DNA of 64,000 nucleotides from UBA3495 sp964629875 (GTDB lineage: Bacteria; Chloroflexota; Dehalococcoidia; Lucifugimonadales; UBA3495). Of the stretch, positions 9,679-18,312 are shown piece after piece. Each line of letters opens with the position of its first letter. Positions within the stretch are counted from its first letter, which is position 1. The notes under the pieces are model-generated. The model saw only the letters and a program-made list of their open reading frames with translations. It did no database searches and had not been told where the DNA came from. Location of the stretch: assembly GCA_964629875.1 (NCBI GenBank), contig CAZVRK010000011.1:1-64000 (forward strand). Direction: 5' to 3'. The translations under genes were made by a program, and so were the position numbers.

Positions 9679-9718
9679 TGGCGTAATTTCTATTGGTTTA
9701 TCGATGGAAGTTACGCCA
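9679..9718. terminator. stem-loop between convergent genes, possible terminator
   Basis: The arms 9679-9690 and 9707-9718 pair over 12 positions with one G.T wobble, around a 16-nt loop. The element sits between the convergent NHL gene and substrate-binding gene, where a bidirectional terminator is expected. No clear T-run follows either arm, so a factor-dependent or simply structural role is possible. Confidence 0.45.
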
Positions 9719-9776
9719 TCTGCTTTCTAGCTAATTGTTATAATGCTGGGTTAATAATTTGCTACGTAGTTGTATT

Positions 9777-10685
9777 TCAACTAAGTGTAATAACTACCCG
9801 ATCATATGCTTGGCGTTCTTTTACCAATCCGGCATCCATCAAAATAGTCTGTAATCCTTGATACTCTGGCTCGTCCAATTTTGGATCTGTGGGCCAGGTG
9901 TTCTGATCTTTGTATCTTGATATGGATCGGGAGAGTGCCTCTGGAGAAGCATCTGGGAAAAACTCTTTTATACTTTCAGCAACAACCTCAGGTGGATTTT
10001 CAGATAGCCATTTGAGACCTTCACTAAACCCATCATAAAACTTTTGGATATTCTCAGGGTTTTTATCTAGATAATCTGGGTTTGAGGCGAAGGAACTGTA
10101 TGCTATATGCCCGTTTTCAGAACCTAGTGGTATAGCTATTTCGGCGCCATGTTCTGTAATTAGATAATCTGCTGTGGGTTCCGGAACATGAACGAATTCT
10201 GCTTCTCCTGCTATGAATGTATCTAAAGCTTCTTGTAGGGATCCTCTATGTAGTATGTCTAGATTAGTTGGGTCAATATTGTGCGACCGCAAGGCATATT
10301 GGAAAGAAGCCCACGGCATGGGTGAGAACCCGACTGGGATAACTTTTGCCCCATTCATATCCTGCCATTGAAATGGTGTATCGGATTGACGGCGCAATAC
10401 GAAAAATCCGTCGCCCGAGTTTATCTTGGCAAAGTGAAGAGGAACTGTGGAGGCTCCCCAGTCCAAGCTAATAATGCTTCGCATTATCCCTGATTGAACT
10501 ACATCCGCTACTTGATGCCTGAGGGCGCTCAACGGGTGAGGATATTCCGGAGGGCAGGTTGCGAAAGAAATGTCTAAACCTTGTTTGTCCCAAAATCCTC
10601 CACTGAGGGAAACGTATATTGGGGTATAAAATACAATTCTGAAGGTTTCAAATAACCTGATTGACTTTGAGTTAACATAACTCAT
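9777..10685 (-). CDS. NMT1/THI5-like substrate-binding protein without signal peptide
   Basis: A 302-residue protein resembling SsuA/THI5 ABC-type binding proteins. It has the opening 'FYTPIYVSLSGGFWDKQGLDISF', a central 'WQDMNGAKVIPVGFSPMPWASFQYALRSHNIDP' and a 'FVHVPEPTADYLITEHGAEIAIPLG' lobe. Most relatives bind nitrate, sulfonates or pyrimidines in the periplasm. This one starts directly with the fold and has no signal peptide or lipobox. No permease or ATPase gene is near, so a cytoplasmic sensor or enzyme role is possible. The fungal Thi5 cysteine motif is not seen. The substrate cannot be named. It is divergent from the HAD gene at 10836. Confidence 0.7.
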   Translation of the reverse strand: MSYVNSKSIRLFETFRIVFYTPIYVSLSGGFWDKQGLDISFATCPPEYPHPLSALRHQVADVVQSGIMRSIISLDWGASTVPLHFAKINSGDGFFVLRRQSDTPFQWQDMNGAKVIPVGFSPMPWASFQYALRSHNIDPTNLDILHRGSLQEALDTFIAGEAEFVHVPEPTADYLITEHGAEIAIPLGSENGHIAYSSFASNPDYLDKNPENIQKFYDGFSEGLKWLSENPPEVVAESIKEFFPDASPEALSRSISRYKDQNTWPTDPKLDEPEYQGLQTILMDAGLVKERQAYDRVVITLS

Positions 10686-10736
10686 TGTTGGACCTCTACT
10701 GCTATATTTAACGGCTAATAAATCGGTATGCCATCA

Positions 10737-10765
10737 TTCACAACTAGTGTTGGGTATGCTAGAAT
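10737..10765 (+). promoter_or_regulatory. candidate promoter for the HAD hydrolase gene
   Basis: A -35-like TTCACA (10737-10742), a 17-bp spacer and TAGAAT (10760-10765). The TGC before the -10 makes it an extended -10 site. It sits about 70 bp before the ATG at 10836. Sequence match only. Confidence 0.45.
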
Positions 10766-10835
10766 TTCAACGCTTTGAACATGTTATAGGTTTCATAGCA
10801 TAATGTCTTTACTTTAGGCTTAGTAAGTAAGTTAA

Positions 10836-11549
10836 ATGATAAACACCGTATTTTTTGATTTTTACAACACTTTAGTCAAGTTCTGGCCTCCTCTTGACCA
10901 AATTCAAGAAGCGGCATGTAGCGAATTCGGTCTGGGCGTCTCCGAAGAGGGGATACGTAGAGGTTATGCCATAGCGGATGTCTATTTCAACAGTGAAAAT
11001 GCCAGAAAGCCTCTAGCGCTTCGGTCAGATGAGGAACGGTTGGAGTTCTTCAGCGTTTACGAGCAAATGATACTTGAAAATGCTGGACTGTCCGTTTCGT
11101 TAGATTTAGCTACCAAGATCTGGAATATGGCTAGTTCAATACCCAAGGACTTTATGCCGTTTGACGACACTATAGAGGCTCTGTCTGACTTGCGTTCTGA
11201 GGGTTTTAAGCTTGGCTTAATATCTAATCTTAGACGAGATATGGCGAATTTGACTGAAAAGCTAGGTCTTTCATCTTTGATCGATATCTGCATCACATCA
11301 GCAGATGTAGGGGTGGAAAAACCTAACCCCGCAATATTTAAGGCTGCTCTTGATTCTGCAAAAGTATCTGCTGATCAAGCTATTCATGTTGGGGACCAGC
11401 ATAAATCAGATGTTCTTGGAGCTAAAAGTGCCGGGATGCATGCTATATTATTGGACCGTGAAGGGTATAGTGTGGATGTCGATGACTGTCCCGTAGTTCA
11501 ATCTTTGGCGGATATACGGCCTTTGCTGTTGGAAGGTAAAGCTTTCTAA
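10836..11549 (+). CDS. HAD-superfamily hydrolase, subfamily IA (haloacid dehalogenase-like)
   Basis: A 237-residue cytoplasmic hydrolase. Motif I reads FFDFYNTL: the nucleophile D8 is present, but the usual second aspartate is Y10. The pattern D-x-Y is typical of 2-haloacid dehalogenases and some HAD-IA relatives, whereas phosphatases have D-x-D. Motif II is LISNL, motif III the lysine of VEKPNPAIF, and motif IV HVGDQHKSD, all intact. A helical cap lies between motifs I and II. The substrate is unknown: phosphate ester or halo-acid are both open. It is followed 54 bp later by the Sec-containing DsbA-like gene. Confidence 0.82.
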   Translation: MINTVFFDFYNTLVKFWPPLDQIQEAACSEFGLGVSEEGIRRGYAIADVYFNSENARKPLALRSDEERLEFFSVYEQMILENAGLSVSLDLATKIWNMASSIPKDFMPFDDTIEALSDLRSEGFKLGLISNLRRDMANLTEKLGLSSLIDICITSADVGVEKPNPAIFKAALDSAKVSADQAIHVGDQHKSDVLGAKSAGMHAILLDREGYSVDVDDCPVVQSLADIRPLLLEGKAF

Positions 11550-11603
11550 GTTAGGAATGTCTATATAGAGTTCCTAAATAACCTGCGGATTATTGGAGAA
11601 GCG

Positions 11604-12251
11604 ATGTCTGATTCTAATACCTCTGAAATTATTCTTAATGAACCGGTCAGGGTGCTTGTCTGGTACGACTATATTTGACCTTGGTGCTATGTCGGACTGG
11701 AAAGAGTCGACAAATTATCCCAGGACTACAATGTCAAGATCGAAGGGCGAGCATATTTTCTACGCCCGGATACTCCTAAGGAAGGAATAATCCGACAATC
11801 GCGACCCGGTGAAACAGAAGATGAATTGAGCGATCCGATTCGCGGACAGGCAAAAGAAGCCAATCTCATTATGAAACCACCGAGAGTAACTCCGAACACT
11901 ATGTATGCCCTGGAGGCTACTGAATTCGCCCAACAGAACGGTAAATTTCTTGAGTTTCATCATGCTGCATACGAGGCATACTGGACAGATCGAAAAGATC
12001 TTGGAGACCTTGAAGTCATCGCTTCGGTAGCTGAATCGGTAGACTTGGATTCAACTGAATTGATTAAACACTTGGAAAACAATAAATTGACGAGTACCGT
12101 AACAGAACAATACGAACAAGCTTTGAATGCGGGTATCAGAGGCATACCTACATTTTTAGTAGGGAACCTGTTGTTTACTGGAGCCCATCCTTATGAAATA
12201 TTTGAATCTGCTATGACTCGTATATTGAGTAGCGATGAATCCGATTCATGA
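11604..12251 (+). CDS. DsbA/FrnE-family oxidoreductase with in-frame UGA at active site (probable selenoprotein, U-P-W-C)
   Basis: Reading from the ATG at 11604 (GGAG five bases upstream) gives 215 residues in one frame, broken only by TGA at 11676-11678. The context is WYDYI-TGA-PWCYVG, so UGA replaces the first cysteine of the CPWC motif of FrnE/DsbA-like thiol oxidoreductases. U25 and C28 would form the redox pair. The cis-proline loop is intact (GIRGIPTFLVG), as is the helical insertion after it. The reading frame is conserved on both sides, so this is not a frameshift pseudogene. A SECIS-like hairpin starts 12 nt after the UGA. Predicted role: dithiol/disulfide or reductase chemistry in the cytoplasm, since no signal peptide is seen. 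nuoE follows 151 bp later. Family known; Sec decoding inferred. Confidence 0.85.
11690..11712 (+). promoter_or_regulatory. putative bacterial SECIS element (DsbA-like gene 1)
   Basis: The hairpin pairs TGTC with GACA and GACT with AGTC, with one bulged G at 11694 and the 6-nt loop GGAAAG (11699-11704). The loop starts 20 nt after the UGA and begins with GG. This meets the bacterial SECIS rule as I recall it: short stem, loop 16-37 nt from UGA, G in the first two loop positions. Confidence 0.7.
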
Positions 12252-12308
12252 CAATGTATAAAAGGAATCTTACTAGTGTTATCAGTGAGGTATAGCAAGA
12301 TAGATCTG

Positions 12309-12338
12309 TTGAACGCTTATACGACCCTATGCTAAGAT
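12309..12338 (+). promoter_or_regulatory. candidate promoter for nuoEFG
   Basis: TTGAAC (12309-12314), an 18-bp spacer and TAAGAT (12333-12338), with TGC directly before the -10. It lies about 65 bp before the GTG start of nuoE in the gap after the DsbA-like gene. Sequence match only. Confidence 0.45.
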
Positions 12339-12402
12339 TGGACTTAAGATTGTTACAGAATTCACAAAGTAAATATCTTCTTTTGAGTGAGTTAGTGCCC
12401 CT

Positions 12403-12897
12403 GTGATTGATGGGCTAAAAGAACGTATATCAAGTGCTGTCCACAACCAGCCTCAACCTACCGTTACCATATTGTCTTCGCTGCTAGCAGTGGAAGACGA
12501 GTTAGGGTATATACCCAAAGAAGCAATTGAACAAGTATCTGACCTGATGAGTGCAACTGTTAACGATGTTTGGGCAGTTGCCTCTTTTTATCCTAATTTT
12601 CGTTTTGTCCCTCCGTGTGATCATCAGATCGAAGTCTGTTGGGGGCCATCTTGTCATATAAAAGGTGCCATGGGATTGATAGAGGCTGTGCTAGACGCGG
12701 TGGATATGGCTGATGAAGGTGATACACCTGACGGAAAAGTTACTGTGAGATATAACACTTGTCTAGGGGCTTGTGCACAGGCTCCGGTAATCTCGATTGA
12801 TCACAACCTAATAGGGGGATTATCTCCCAAGGACGCCAAAGCCCGGGCAGTGGAAACCATGGAGACTGAGCGGGCTCATGATACGGATGGTTCATGA
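12403..12897 (+). CDS. nuoE: NADH-quinone oxidoreductase subunit E
   Basis: The thioredoxin-like 2Fe-2S subunit of the NADH-oxidising arm of complex I. It has 164 residues. The [2Fe-2S] ligands are C79 and C84 (CWGPSC) and C120 and C124 (CLGAC). The N-terminal helical segment contains the family phrase LLAVEDELGYIPKEAIEQVS. Start is GTG at 12403. The stop overlaps the nuoF ATG by 4 bp (ATGA), so translation is probably coupled. The rest of complex I, apart from nuoF and nuoG, lies at 49286-60102. Confidence 0.95.
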   Translation: MIDGLKERISSAVHNQPQPTVTILSSLLAVEDELGYIPKEAIEQVSDLMSATVNDVWAVASFYPNFRFVPPCDHQIEVCWGPSCHIKGAMGLIEAVLDAVDMADEGDTPDGKVTVRYNTCLGACAQAPVISIDHNLIGGLSPKDAKARAVETMETERAHDTDGS

Positions 12898-14621
12898 CTA
12901 TACCCACCGTTAACACCAACTTCTCCGAGATCTCGAAAAATGCTACTGATCATTGGAAAGATATAACATCAGGGACTAGAGCTTGGATTCGGATTGGTAC
13001 CGCTTTATGTGGTAAAGCCGCCGGAGGTGACGCTATTCTAGCGTCTGTTCAGGAGTCGCTGAATACTCGCGGGATAGATGCATTAGTAAGCGAAGTAGGA
13101 TGCCTAGGCCTTTGTTTTGCTGAACCATTGTTAGATATCCAAATGCCTGGTGGATCCCGGGTTTTTTACGGGAATGTGAGATCAGAGGACGTAGATTCTA
13201 TATTGAATAGCCATCTTGTATCAGGTATTCCTGTGACTGAGAAGGCTTTGGGTTATCTTGGTGAAGTTGCGGTCGACGGCATACCTAATCTGGATGACCA
13301 TCCAATGCGTGTGATGACTGAGCGTATCGCTTTACGGAATGCTGGTGTTATTGATCCATATGATATCAATCAGTATATAGCTAATGGAGGCTATCAGGGT
13401 CTAAACAAAGTATTAACAGAAATGACTCCACAGGAAGTACTTGATGAAGTTACAGGATCAGGCTTGCGCGGACGAGGAGGAGCTGCATTCTCTACAGGTA
13501 CCAAATGGGGCTTCCTGGCAGGATCTGGTGCTCCTGTAAAGTACATACTCTGTAACTGTGAAGAGGGTGACCCAGGCGCTTTTAATGATAAGGGAATATT
13601 AGAAAGTGATCCAAGTACCGTTGTAGAGGGTATATTGATCGCTGCTTATGCAACAGGAGCTAGTAATGGCTATATCTTTATACGACATGGTCACGATGGC
13701 CCTATTGACCGAGCTAGGGCGGCAGTATCTGACGCGTACAGATTAGGTCTCCTAGGAGATAATATTCTGGGGACAGACTTTAGTTTTAATCTTGAAATAG
13801 CCCTTACCGGTGATTCTTATGTATCTGGTGAGGAAACCGCCTTAATGGAAGCTATAGAAGGTAGCCGAGCAATGCCTCGATATCGACCTCCATTCCCTGC
13901 TCAAGTAGGTGTATTTGGTAAGCCAACGAATATAAATAACGTTAAGACTATGGCTTACGTACCTGAGATAGTTTCTAAGGGTGGAGAATGGTTCTCAGGA
14001 ATTGGCCATGATCGTAGCACCGGTACTGCTATTTTATGTCTGTCAGGGAATTTGAAATATACGGGCATGGTAGAAGTGCCAATGGGATTAACGTTGAGGC
14101 AAGTCATATATGATATTGCTGGCGGTATTCCAAATGATAAATCCCTTAAATTTGTCCAAACAGGTGGTCCTCTGGGAGGGGTTTTGGGCGCAGATAATAT
14201 TGATCTAGTTCTGGATTTTGAAGTTTTTAGAGAAGCTGGAGCTATCCTAGGGTCGGGTGGCATCATCGCGGCTGATGAAGATGTATGTATAGTGGACTTA
14301 ACTAGAGCTCTTATCGCATTCTGTCAATATGAATCATGTGGAAAATGTTTTCCTTGCAGGATGGGTATGAGCCATCTCCTGGAAGTTCTAGAACGGATAT
14401 GCAAATTGGAGAGTGAACCAGGGGATCTGGACTTGATGAGGAATATAGGCGGTAATATGCAAGCCGGTTCTTTGTGCGGGCATGGCCAGTTAGGATTTAA
14501 TCCAGTATCATCAGCCATAAAATATTTTGGCGAAGAATTTGATGCTCATATGGTATCGCACGAATGTGGGACTGGTACCTGTCTCAGACCAAAATATTCA
14601 CCTAATCTTACTAGGCGATAA
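12894..14621 (+). CDS. nuoF: NADH-quinone oxidoreductase subunit F (NADH/FMN-binding)
   Basis: Binds NADH and FMN and starts electron flow in complex I. The 575 residues are longer than minimal NuoF because of an N-terminal thioredoxin-like domain of about 110 residues (cysteines in ALCGKAAGG and GCLGLC), as in HoxF/HydB-type subunits. The core shows the FMN/NADH motifs GSGLRGRGGAAF and CNCEEGDPGAFNDK. The [4Fe-4S] N3 ligands are C482, C485, C488 and C528. Only part of the usual four-cysteine pattern is obvious in the N-terminal domain, so a cluster there is uncertain. Coupled to nuoE; nuoG starts 14 bp downstream. Confidence 0.95.
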   Translation: MTIPTVNTNFSEISKNATDHWKDITSGTRAWIRIGTALCGKAAGGDAILASVQESLNTRGIDALVSEVGCLGLCFAEPLLDIQMPGGSRVFYGNVRSEDVDSILNSHLVSGIPVTEKALGYLGEVAVDGIPNLDDHPMRVMTERIALRNAGVIDPYDINQYIANGGYQGLNKVLTEMTPQEVLDEVTGSGLRGRGGAAFSTGTKWGFLAGSGAPVKYILCNCEEGDPGAFNDKGILESDPSTVVEGILIAAYATGASNGYIFIRHGHDGPIDRARAAVSDAYRLGLLGDNILGTDFSFNLEIALTGDSYVSGEETALMEAIEGSRAMPRYRPPFPAQVGVFGKPTNINNVKTMAYVPEIVSKGGEWFSGIGHDRSTGTAILCLSGNLKYTGMVEVPMGLTLRQVIYDIAGGIPNDKSLKFVQTGGPLGGVLGADNIDLVLDFEVFREAGAILGSGGIIAADEDVCIVDLTRALIAFCQYESCGKCFPCRMGMSHLLEVLERICKLESEPGDLDLMRNIGGNMQAGSLCGHGQLGFNPVSSAIKYFGEEFDAHMVSHECGTGTCLRPKYSPNLTRR

Positions 14622-14635
14622 AGCTAAGGACGTTT

Positions 14636-17458
14636 ATGGCAGACGAAATTACAATCTCTATAGATGGCGTTGAAATAAAAACTGAACCCGGGAAAATGGT
14701 TTTGGAAGCCGCTATAGAGGCAGGGGTATATATACCTTATTTGTGTTATCACTCTGGTATGAAGCCCTTTGCTGCGTGCAGGATGTGTGTTGTTTCGGTA
14801 GAAGGAGGTCGTGGACTCCCCGCGGCTTGTACTCTGCCAGTACAGGATGGTATGCAGGTTAGAAGCGAAACTGATGAAATCACTGAGACACGTCGCGGTG
14901 TTATGCAAATGTTAATCGCTGATCACCCTAATGGGTGTCTCACATGCCACCGGATAGATATATGTGGGCCCTCTGACGTATGTCTAAGGCACGTGTCTGT
15001 AAATGATCGGTGTATTACCTGTCCCAAAAATGAGAGATGTGAATTTAAGGATACGGTCAGATATCTCGGTATGGAGTTAGAGTCACCGTTGGAATATAAC
15101 TACCGAGACATCCCACTGGAAGTTAGTGATCCGTTTTACGATCGGGATATGAATTTGTGCATTACCTGTGGAAGGTGTGTCAGGGTATGTGATGAAGTAC
15201 GGGGAGATGCGGCGATAGGATTTATCGAAAGATCTGGGAGAGCTTTAGTGGGGACTTCGCAAGGTACTTCCCTGTTGGAGTCAGGATGCGAATTTTGTGG
15301 GGCATGCATAGATGTATGTCCAGTTGGTGCACTTGTAGAAAAGAACCACAAGTGGGAGAAACCTAGGACAATACAAAATTCAATATGCCCTCATTGCCCA
15401 GTTGGATGTCAGTTGAATCTAGAATTTAATGCTGACGGAAAATTTATTCGTGCGGTAGCAGACATAAACTCTCCGGCTAATAAAGGTCAGGCCTGTTATA
15501 AAGGTAAATTTGGATTGGAGTTTCTCAATAAGACGACGGCTATAAAGCAGCCATTGATACGCCGCGATGGGTTATTGGAAGAGACAAGCTGGGAAGAAGC
15601 TATTGAATTCATATCTTCTAAGTTGGGAGATTATATAGGAGATGAGTTCTCAATTCTCACATCTCCTAACAGCACTAATGAAGAATTGTATGTTGCTCAA
15701 AAATTCTCAAGACTGGTTATGAAGACCAATAATATTGATCAGACTAGTAACGTCACGCCAGAGTTAACGGTAGGCCTAGAACGTGCACTCGGTTATGGAG
15801 CTGCTACTAACTCTATCTGGGAACTAGAGAACTCAAAGTGTATTTTGGTATTCAACACTAACGTTACAGAAAATCAAAACGTTGTCGCAGTCCCAATAAA
15901 GAAAGCAGTGAGACAAGGTGCGAAATTAATCGTTATAGATACTCGAGAAGTTGAATTAACCCGCCAGGCAGATTCATGGCTAAGACCATCTCCAGGTACT
16001 GAACTTCTTCTTCTTGGTGGAATTCTAAAAGTGCTGGTACAGTCGTCTTTTCATGATGTTGAATGGATAAACGAAAATTGCGAAGACCCAGATACGCTAT
16101 ATTACGTCCTAGACTCTATTGATCTAGCTGCAGTATCTTTGGAAACCCAGGTATCAGTTGACGATATAAGTAAAGCAGCAGGACTGTTTGCTGCTGCTGA
16201 TAGTGGATCAATAGTCTATGGTCTTGATAACCTGAATGCAGACGTTCATAGAGGTTGCGTGGTGTCCCTGGTGAATATTGCCTTGCTGACCTCTAATTTG
16301 GGGAAGCCAAATAGTGGTTTGTATCCTATGAGAACAGGCTCTAATGAACAAGGAGCTTGGGATGTAGGATCTGTCCCCTACAGATTGCCAGGGGGTAGAT
16401 CTTGGACCGACGAGGTTGCCAAAAACGAAATTGAAAGCGCATGGAATTGTGAATTGCCGACAAATCGCGGTAAGCAAGCAACGGATATCCTATCTGCTTA
16501 CGATTTGGCGGGCGTTAAATCGATGTTCCTTATAGGAGATAGTCCTAATTTTACCAATGGCTGTTTCGCGATGGGGTACGATCATCTGGAGCAATTAGAA
16601 TTTTTAGTAGTCCAAGATTCATTTATGAGTCCAGCTACGGCGGTAGCTGATGTAGTTCTTCCTAGAGCTTTGTTTAGTAATAAAGATGGTACGTATACCA
16701 ATCTAGAAAGACGAATACAACGATTAGGTAAGAGGGATACAGATTTTACGGATTCTGATACAGAATTGAACGCTCTCTGCTCGATAGCCGAGAAAATGGG
16801 ATATGGAAACTTCTCTTACCAGAATGTATCTGACATAATGGATGAAATAGCTTCTGTGAGCCCTATATACTCGGGAGTTTCATACTCTAAGTTGGCCCAA
16901 CAGAGTTTTACGGTATTTAGCAGTGGTATGGATAATCCAAAACCGACTCAACTGTTATATTCGAGCAAAGAACATAGAGGATTACAATGGCCTGTGGCGG
17001 ATCAAGATAGTGTGGGTGTCGCAATCCTTTATCAAGAATCTTTCAAAACAGGTAAAGCTGCGTGGATAACTCCTGAATTTACTCTAGAAGGTAAATCAAC
17101 GGAAGGGTCTGAGTACTCAAGTTGGTTGGTACCAGGTCGTGTTCTGTTGCAATCTGATAGGGATACAAAACTAGTACCAGGCAGGTTGAATCATCTGGAG
17201 AGGGATGAATTGGCACAGATTCATCCGTCGCTGGCAAAAGAAGCTGACGTCTCTCAGGGGGATAAAATTATTGTCGAAACAGCACAAGGGAATTTAACAG
17301 CAATAGTAGACATTGACGATTCTGTACCGGTGGGGTCTATTTCGATAACTACATTGTTTGGACAGTTGGCCGTTGAACTTCAAGAGAGCGAGGATATTGA
17401 CCCGATGTCCAAGGTTGTAGGATTGAATATTTTGCCTGCACGCCTAGTAAAAAACTGA
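14636..17458 (+). CDS. nuoG: NuoG-type, formate-dehydrogenase-like iron-sulfur/molybdopterin-fold subunit
   Basis: A 940-residue protein. In order it has a [2Fe-2S] ferredoxin domain (CYHSG...CRMC...C), a NuoG His-Cys 4Fe-4S motif (HPNGCLTC), a two-cluster ferredoxin segment (CITCGRCVRVC and CEFCGACIDVCPVG), the Mo/W 4Fe-4S site (CPHCPVGC...GQACYKGKFG), the large molybdopterin-fold domain and a C-terminal MopB domain. It looks like FdhA, but where FDH has its catalytic Sec/Cys-His (NIDHxARxC/U-H) this one reads NIDQTSNVTPEL. Formate oxidation is therefore unlikely, and a structural/electron-wire NuoG role is preferred. It sits directly after nuoF. Confidence 0.9.
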   Translation: MADEITISIDGVEIKTEPGKMVLEAAIEAGVYIPYLCYHSGMKPFAACRMCVVSVEGGRGLPAACTLPVQDGMQVRSETDEITETRRGVMQMLIADHPNGCLTCHRIDICGPSDVCLRHVSVNDRCITCPKNERCEFKDTVRYLGMELESPLEYNYRDIPLEVSDPFYDRDMNLCITCGRCVRVCDEVRGDAAIGFIERSGRALVGTSQGTSLLESGCEFCGACIDVCPVGALVEKNHKWEKPRTIQNSICPHCPVGCQLNLEFNADGKFIRAVADINSPANKGQACYKGKFGLEFLNKTTAIKQPLIRRDGLLEETSWEEAIEFISSKLGDYIGDEFSILTSPNSTNEELYVAQKFSRLVMKTNNIDQTSNVTPELTVGLERALGYGAATNSIWELENSKCILVFNTNVTENQNVVAVPIKKAVRQGAKLIVIDTREVELTRQADSWLRPSPGTELLLLGGILKVLVQSSFHDVEWINENCEDPDTLYYVLDSIDLAAVSLETQVSVDDISKAAGLFAAADSGSIVYGLDNLNADVHRGCVVSLVNIALLTSNLGKPNSGLYPMRTGSNEQGAWDVGSVPYRLPGGRSWTDEVAKNEIESAWNCELPTNRGKQATDILSAYDLAGVKSMFLIGDSPNFTNGCFAMGYDHLEQLEFLVVQDSFMSPATAVADVVLPRALFSNKDGTYTNLERRIQRLGKRDTDFTDSDTELNALCSIAEKMGYGNFSYQNVSDIMDEIASVSPIYSGVSYSKLAQQSFTVFSSGMDNPKPTQLLYSSKEHRGLQWPVADQDSVGVAILYQESFKTGKAAWITPEFTLEGKSTEGSEYSSWLVPGRVLLQSDRDTKLVPGRLNHLERDELAQIHPSLAKEADVSQGDKIIVETAQGNLTAIVDIDDSVPVGSISITTLFGQLAVELQESEDIDPMSKVVGLNILPARLVKN

Positions 17459-17476
17459 CATTATTTCGGATAATTT

Positions 17477-18205
17477 ATGACTACTTCTTCAAGAAATTTA
17501 TCACAAGCAACTTTGGTTGAACGCTCAGATATAACTGATGATCTAATGGTTATAAAGATGCGACCGTCCGAAGGGAACTTCAGTTTTAAGCCAGGCCAGT
17601 ATTGCACGCTTGGGCTGGATGGTATTGAAAGAGCCTATTCAATTGGCTCGGCTCCTCACGAAGGAGTTCTAGAACTGTTCGTGGAGTTGGTTCCAGATGG
17701 GGCACTCACTCCTAAGATGTGGTCTCTCAAGATCGGAGATTCTATGACTCTCAGGCCAAGAGCCAAGGGTATATTTACAATGAGTACCAAAGTCCATCAC
17801 CATGTAATGCTTGGGACTGTAACTGGGATCGTCCCTTATGTGAGCATACTACGCTCTCATTTGTATAAAGGTGACGAAGGCCATAAATTCTATGTATTTC
17901 TGGGTGCTAGTTACGAAGATGAACTGACATATGATAAAGAGTTACAGGATATGGCTAATGAGTATCCTGATATGATTTCTTTTATACCAACGGTCAGTAG
18001 ACCTTCAGAAGATCGCAATACGAATTGGAATGGTGCTACCGGCAGAGTAAATACTATATATGAACCGTATTTGGATGGATTGGATCTACCGAAGAATGAC
18101 ACCCTAATATACACGTGTGGTCATCCAGGTATGATTGAAGATGTAAGAGCTAAAGCTGTTCCCGCGGGATGGCAGTTTACGGAAGAAAGATTTTGGAAAG
18201 AGTGA
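17477..18205 (+). CDS. ferredoxin-NADP+ reductase-like FAD/NAD(P) flavoprotein
   Basis: A 242-residue FNR-family protein. The FAD motif is RAYSIGSAPHE at about 56-66. The nucleotide-binding domain shows GTVTGIVPYVSILR, and CGHPGMIEDV lies near the C-terminus. It ends in an aromatic-containing tail (ERFWKE), as in bacterial Fpr. It transfers electrons between NAD(P)H and ferredoxin or flavodoxin. It begins 18 bp after nuoG and is probably in the nuoEFG transcript, which suggests a link between the NADH module and ferredoxin or NADPH pools. The exact partner is unknown. Confidence 0.85.
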   Translation: MTTSSRNLSQATLVERSDITDDLMVIKMRPSEGNFSFKPGQYCTLGLDGIERAYSIGSAPHEGVLELFVELVPDGALTPKMWSLKIGDSMTLRPRAKGIFTMSTKVHHHVMLGTVTGIVPYVSILRSHLYKGDEGHKFYVFLGASYEDELTYDKELQDMANEYPDMISFIPTVSRPSEDRNTNWNGATGRVNTIYEPYLDGLDLPKNDTLIYTCGHPGMIEDVRAKAVPAGWQFTEERFWKE

Positions 18206-18312
18206 CCGGAACCGCCTAAATATTAGGATTTCTCTGATAGCCTTGGGCCTAGGTTCCGCAAGATCATTGAGTGCTGTAGAATACGCTAATACTTCGGTGT
18301 AGTGGTGTTGAT

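Noticed and set aside
11676..11678. Reading the DsbA-like gene as a nonsense pseudogene
   Set aside because: The stop is exactly at the catalytic cysteine, the rest of the gene is intact, a hairpin of SECIS type follows, and two further genes show the same pattern.
11593..11790. 65-residue open frame starting at TTG 11593
   Set aside because: It is an out-of-frame shadow of the UGA-containing DsbA-like gene; its peptide resembles nothing, while the frame from 11604 reads through a full FrnE fold.
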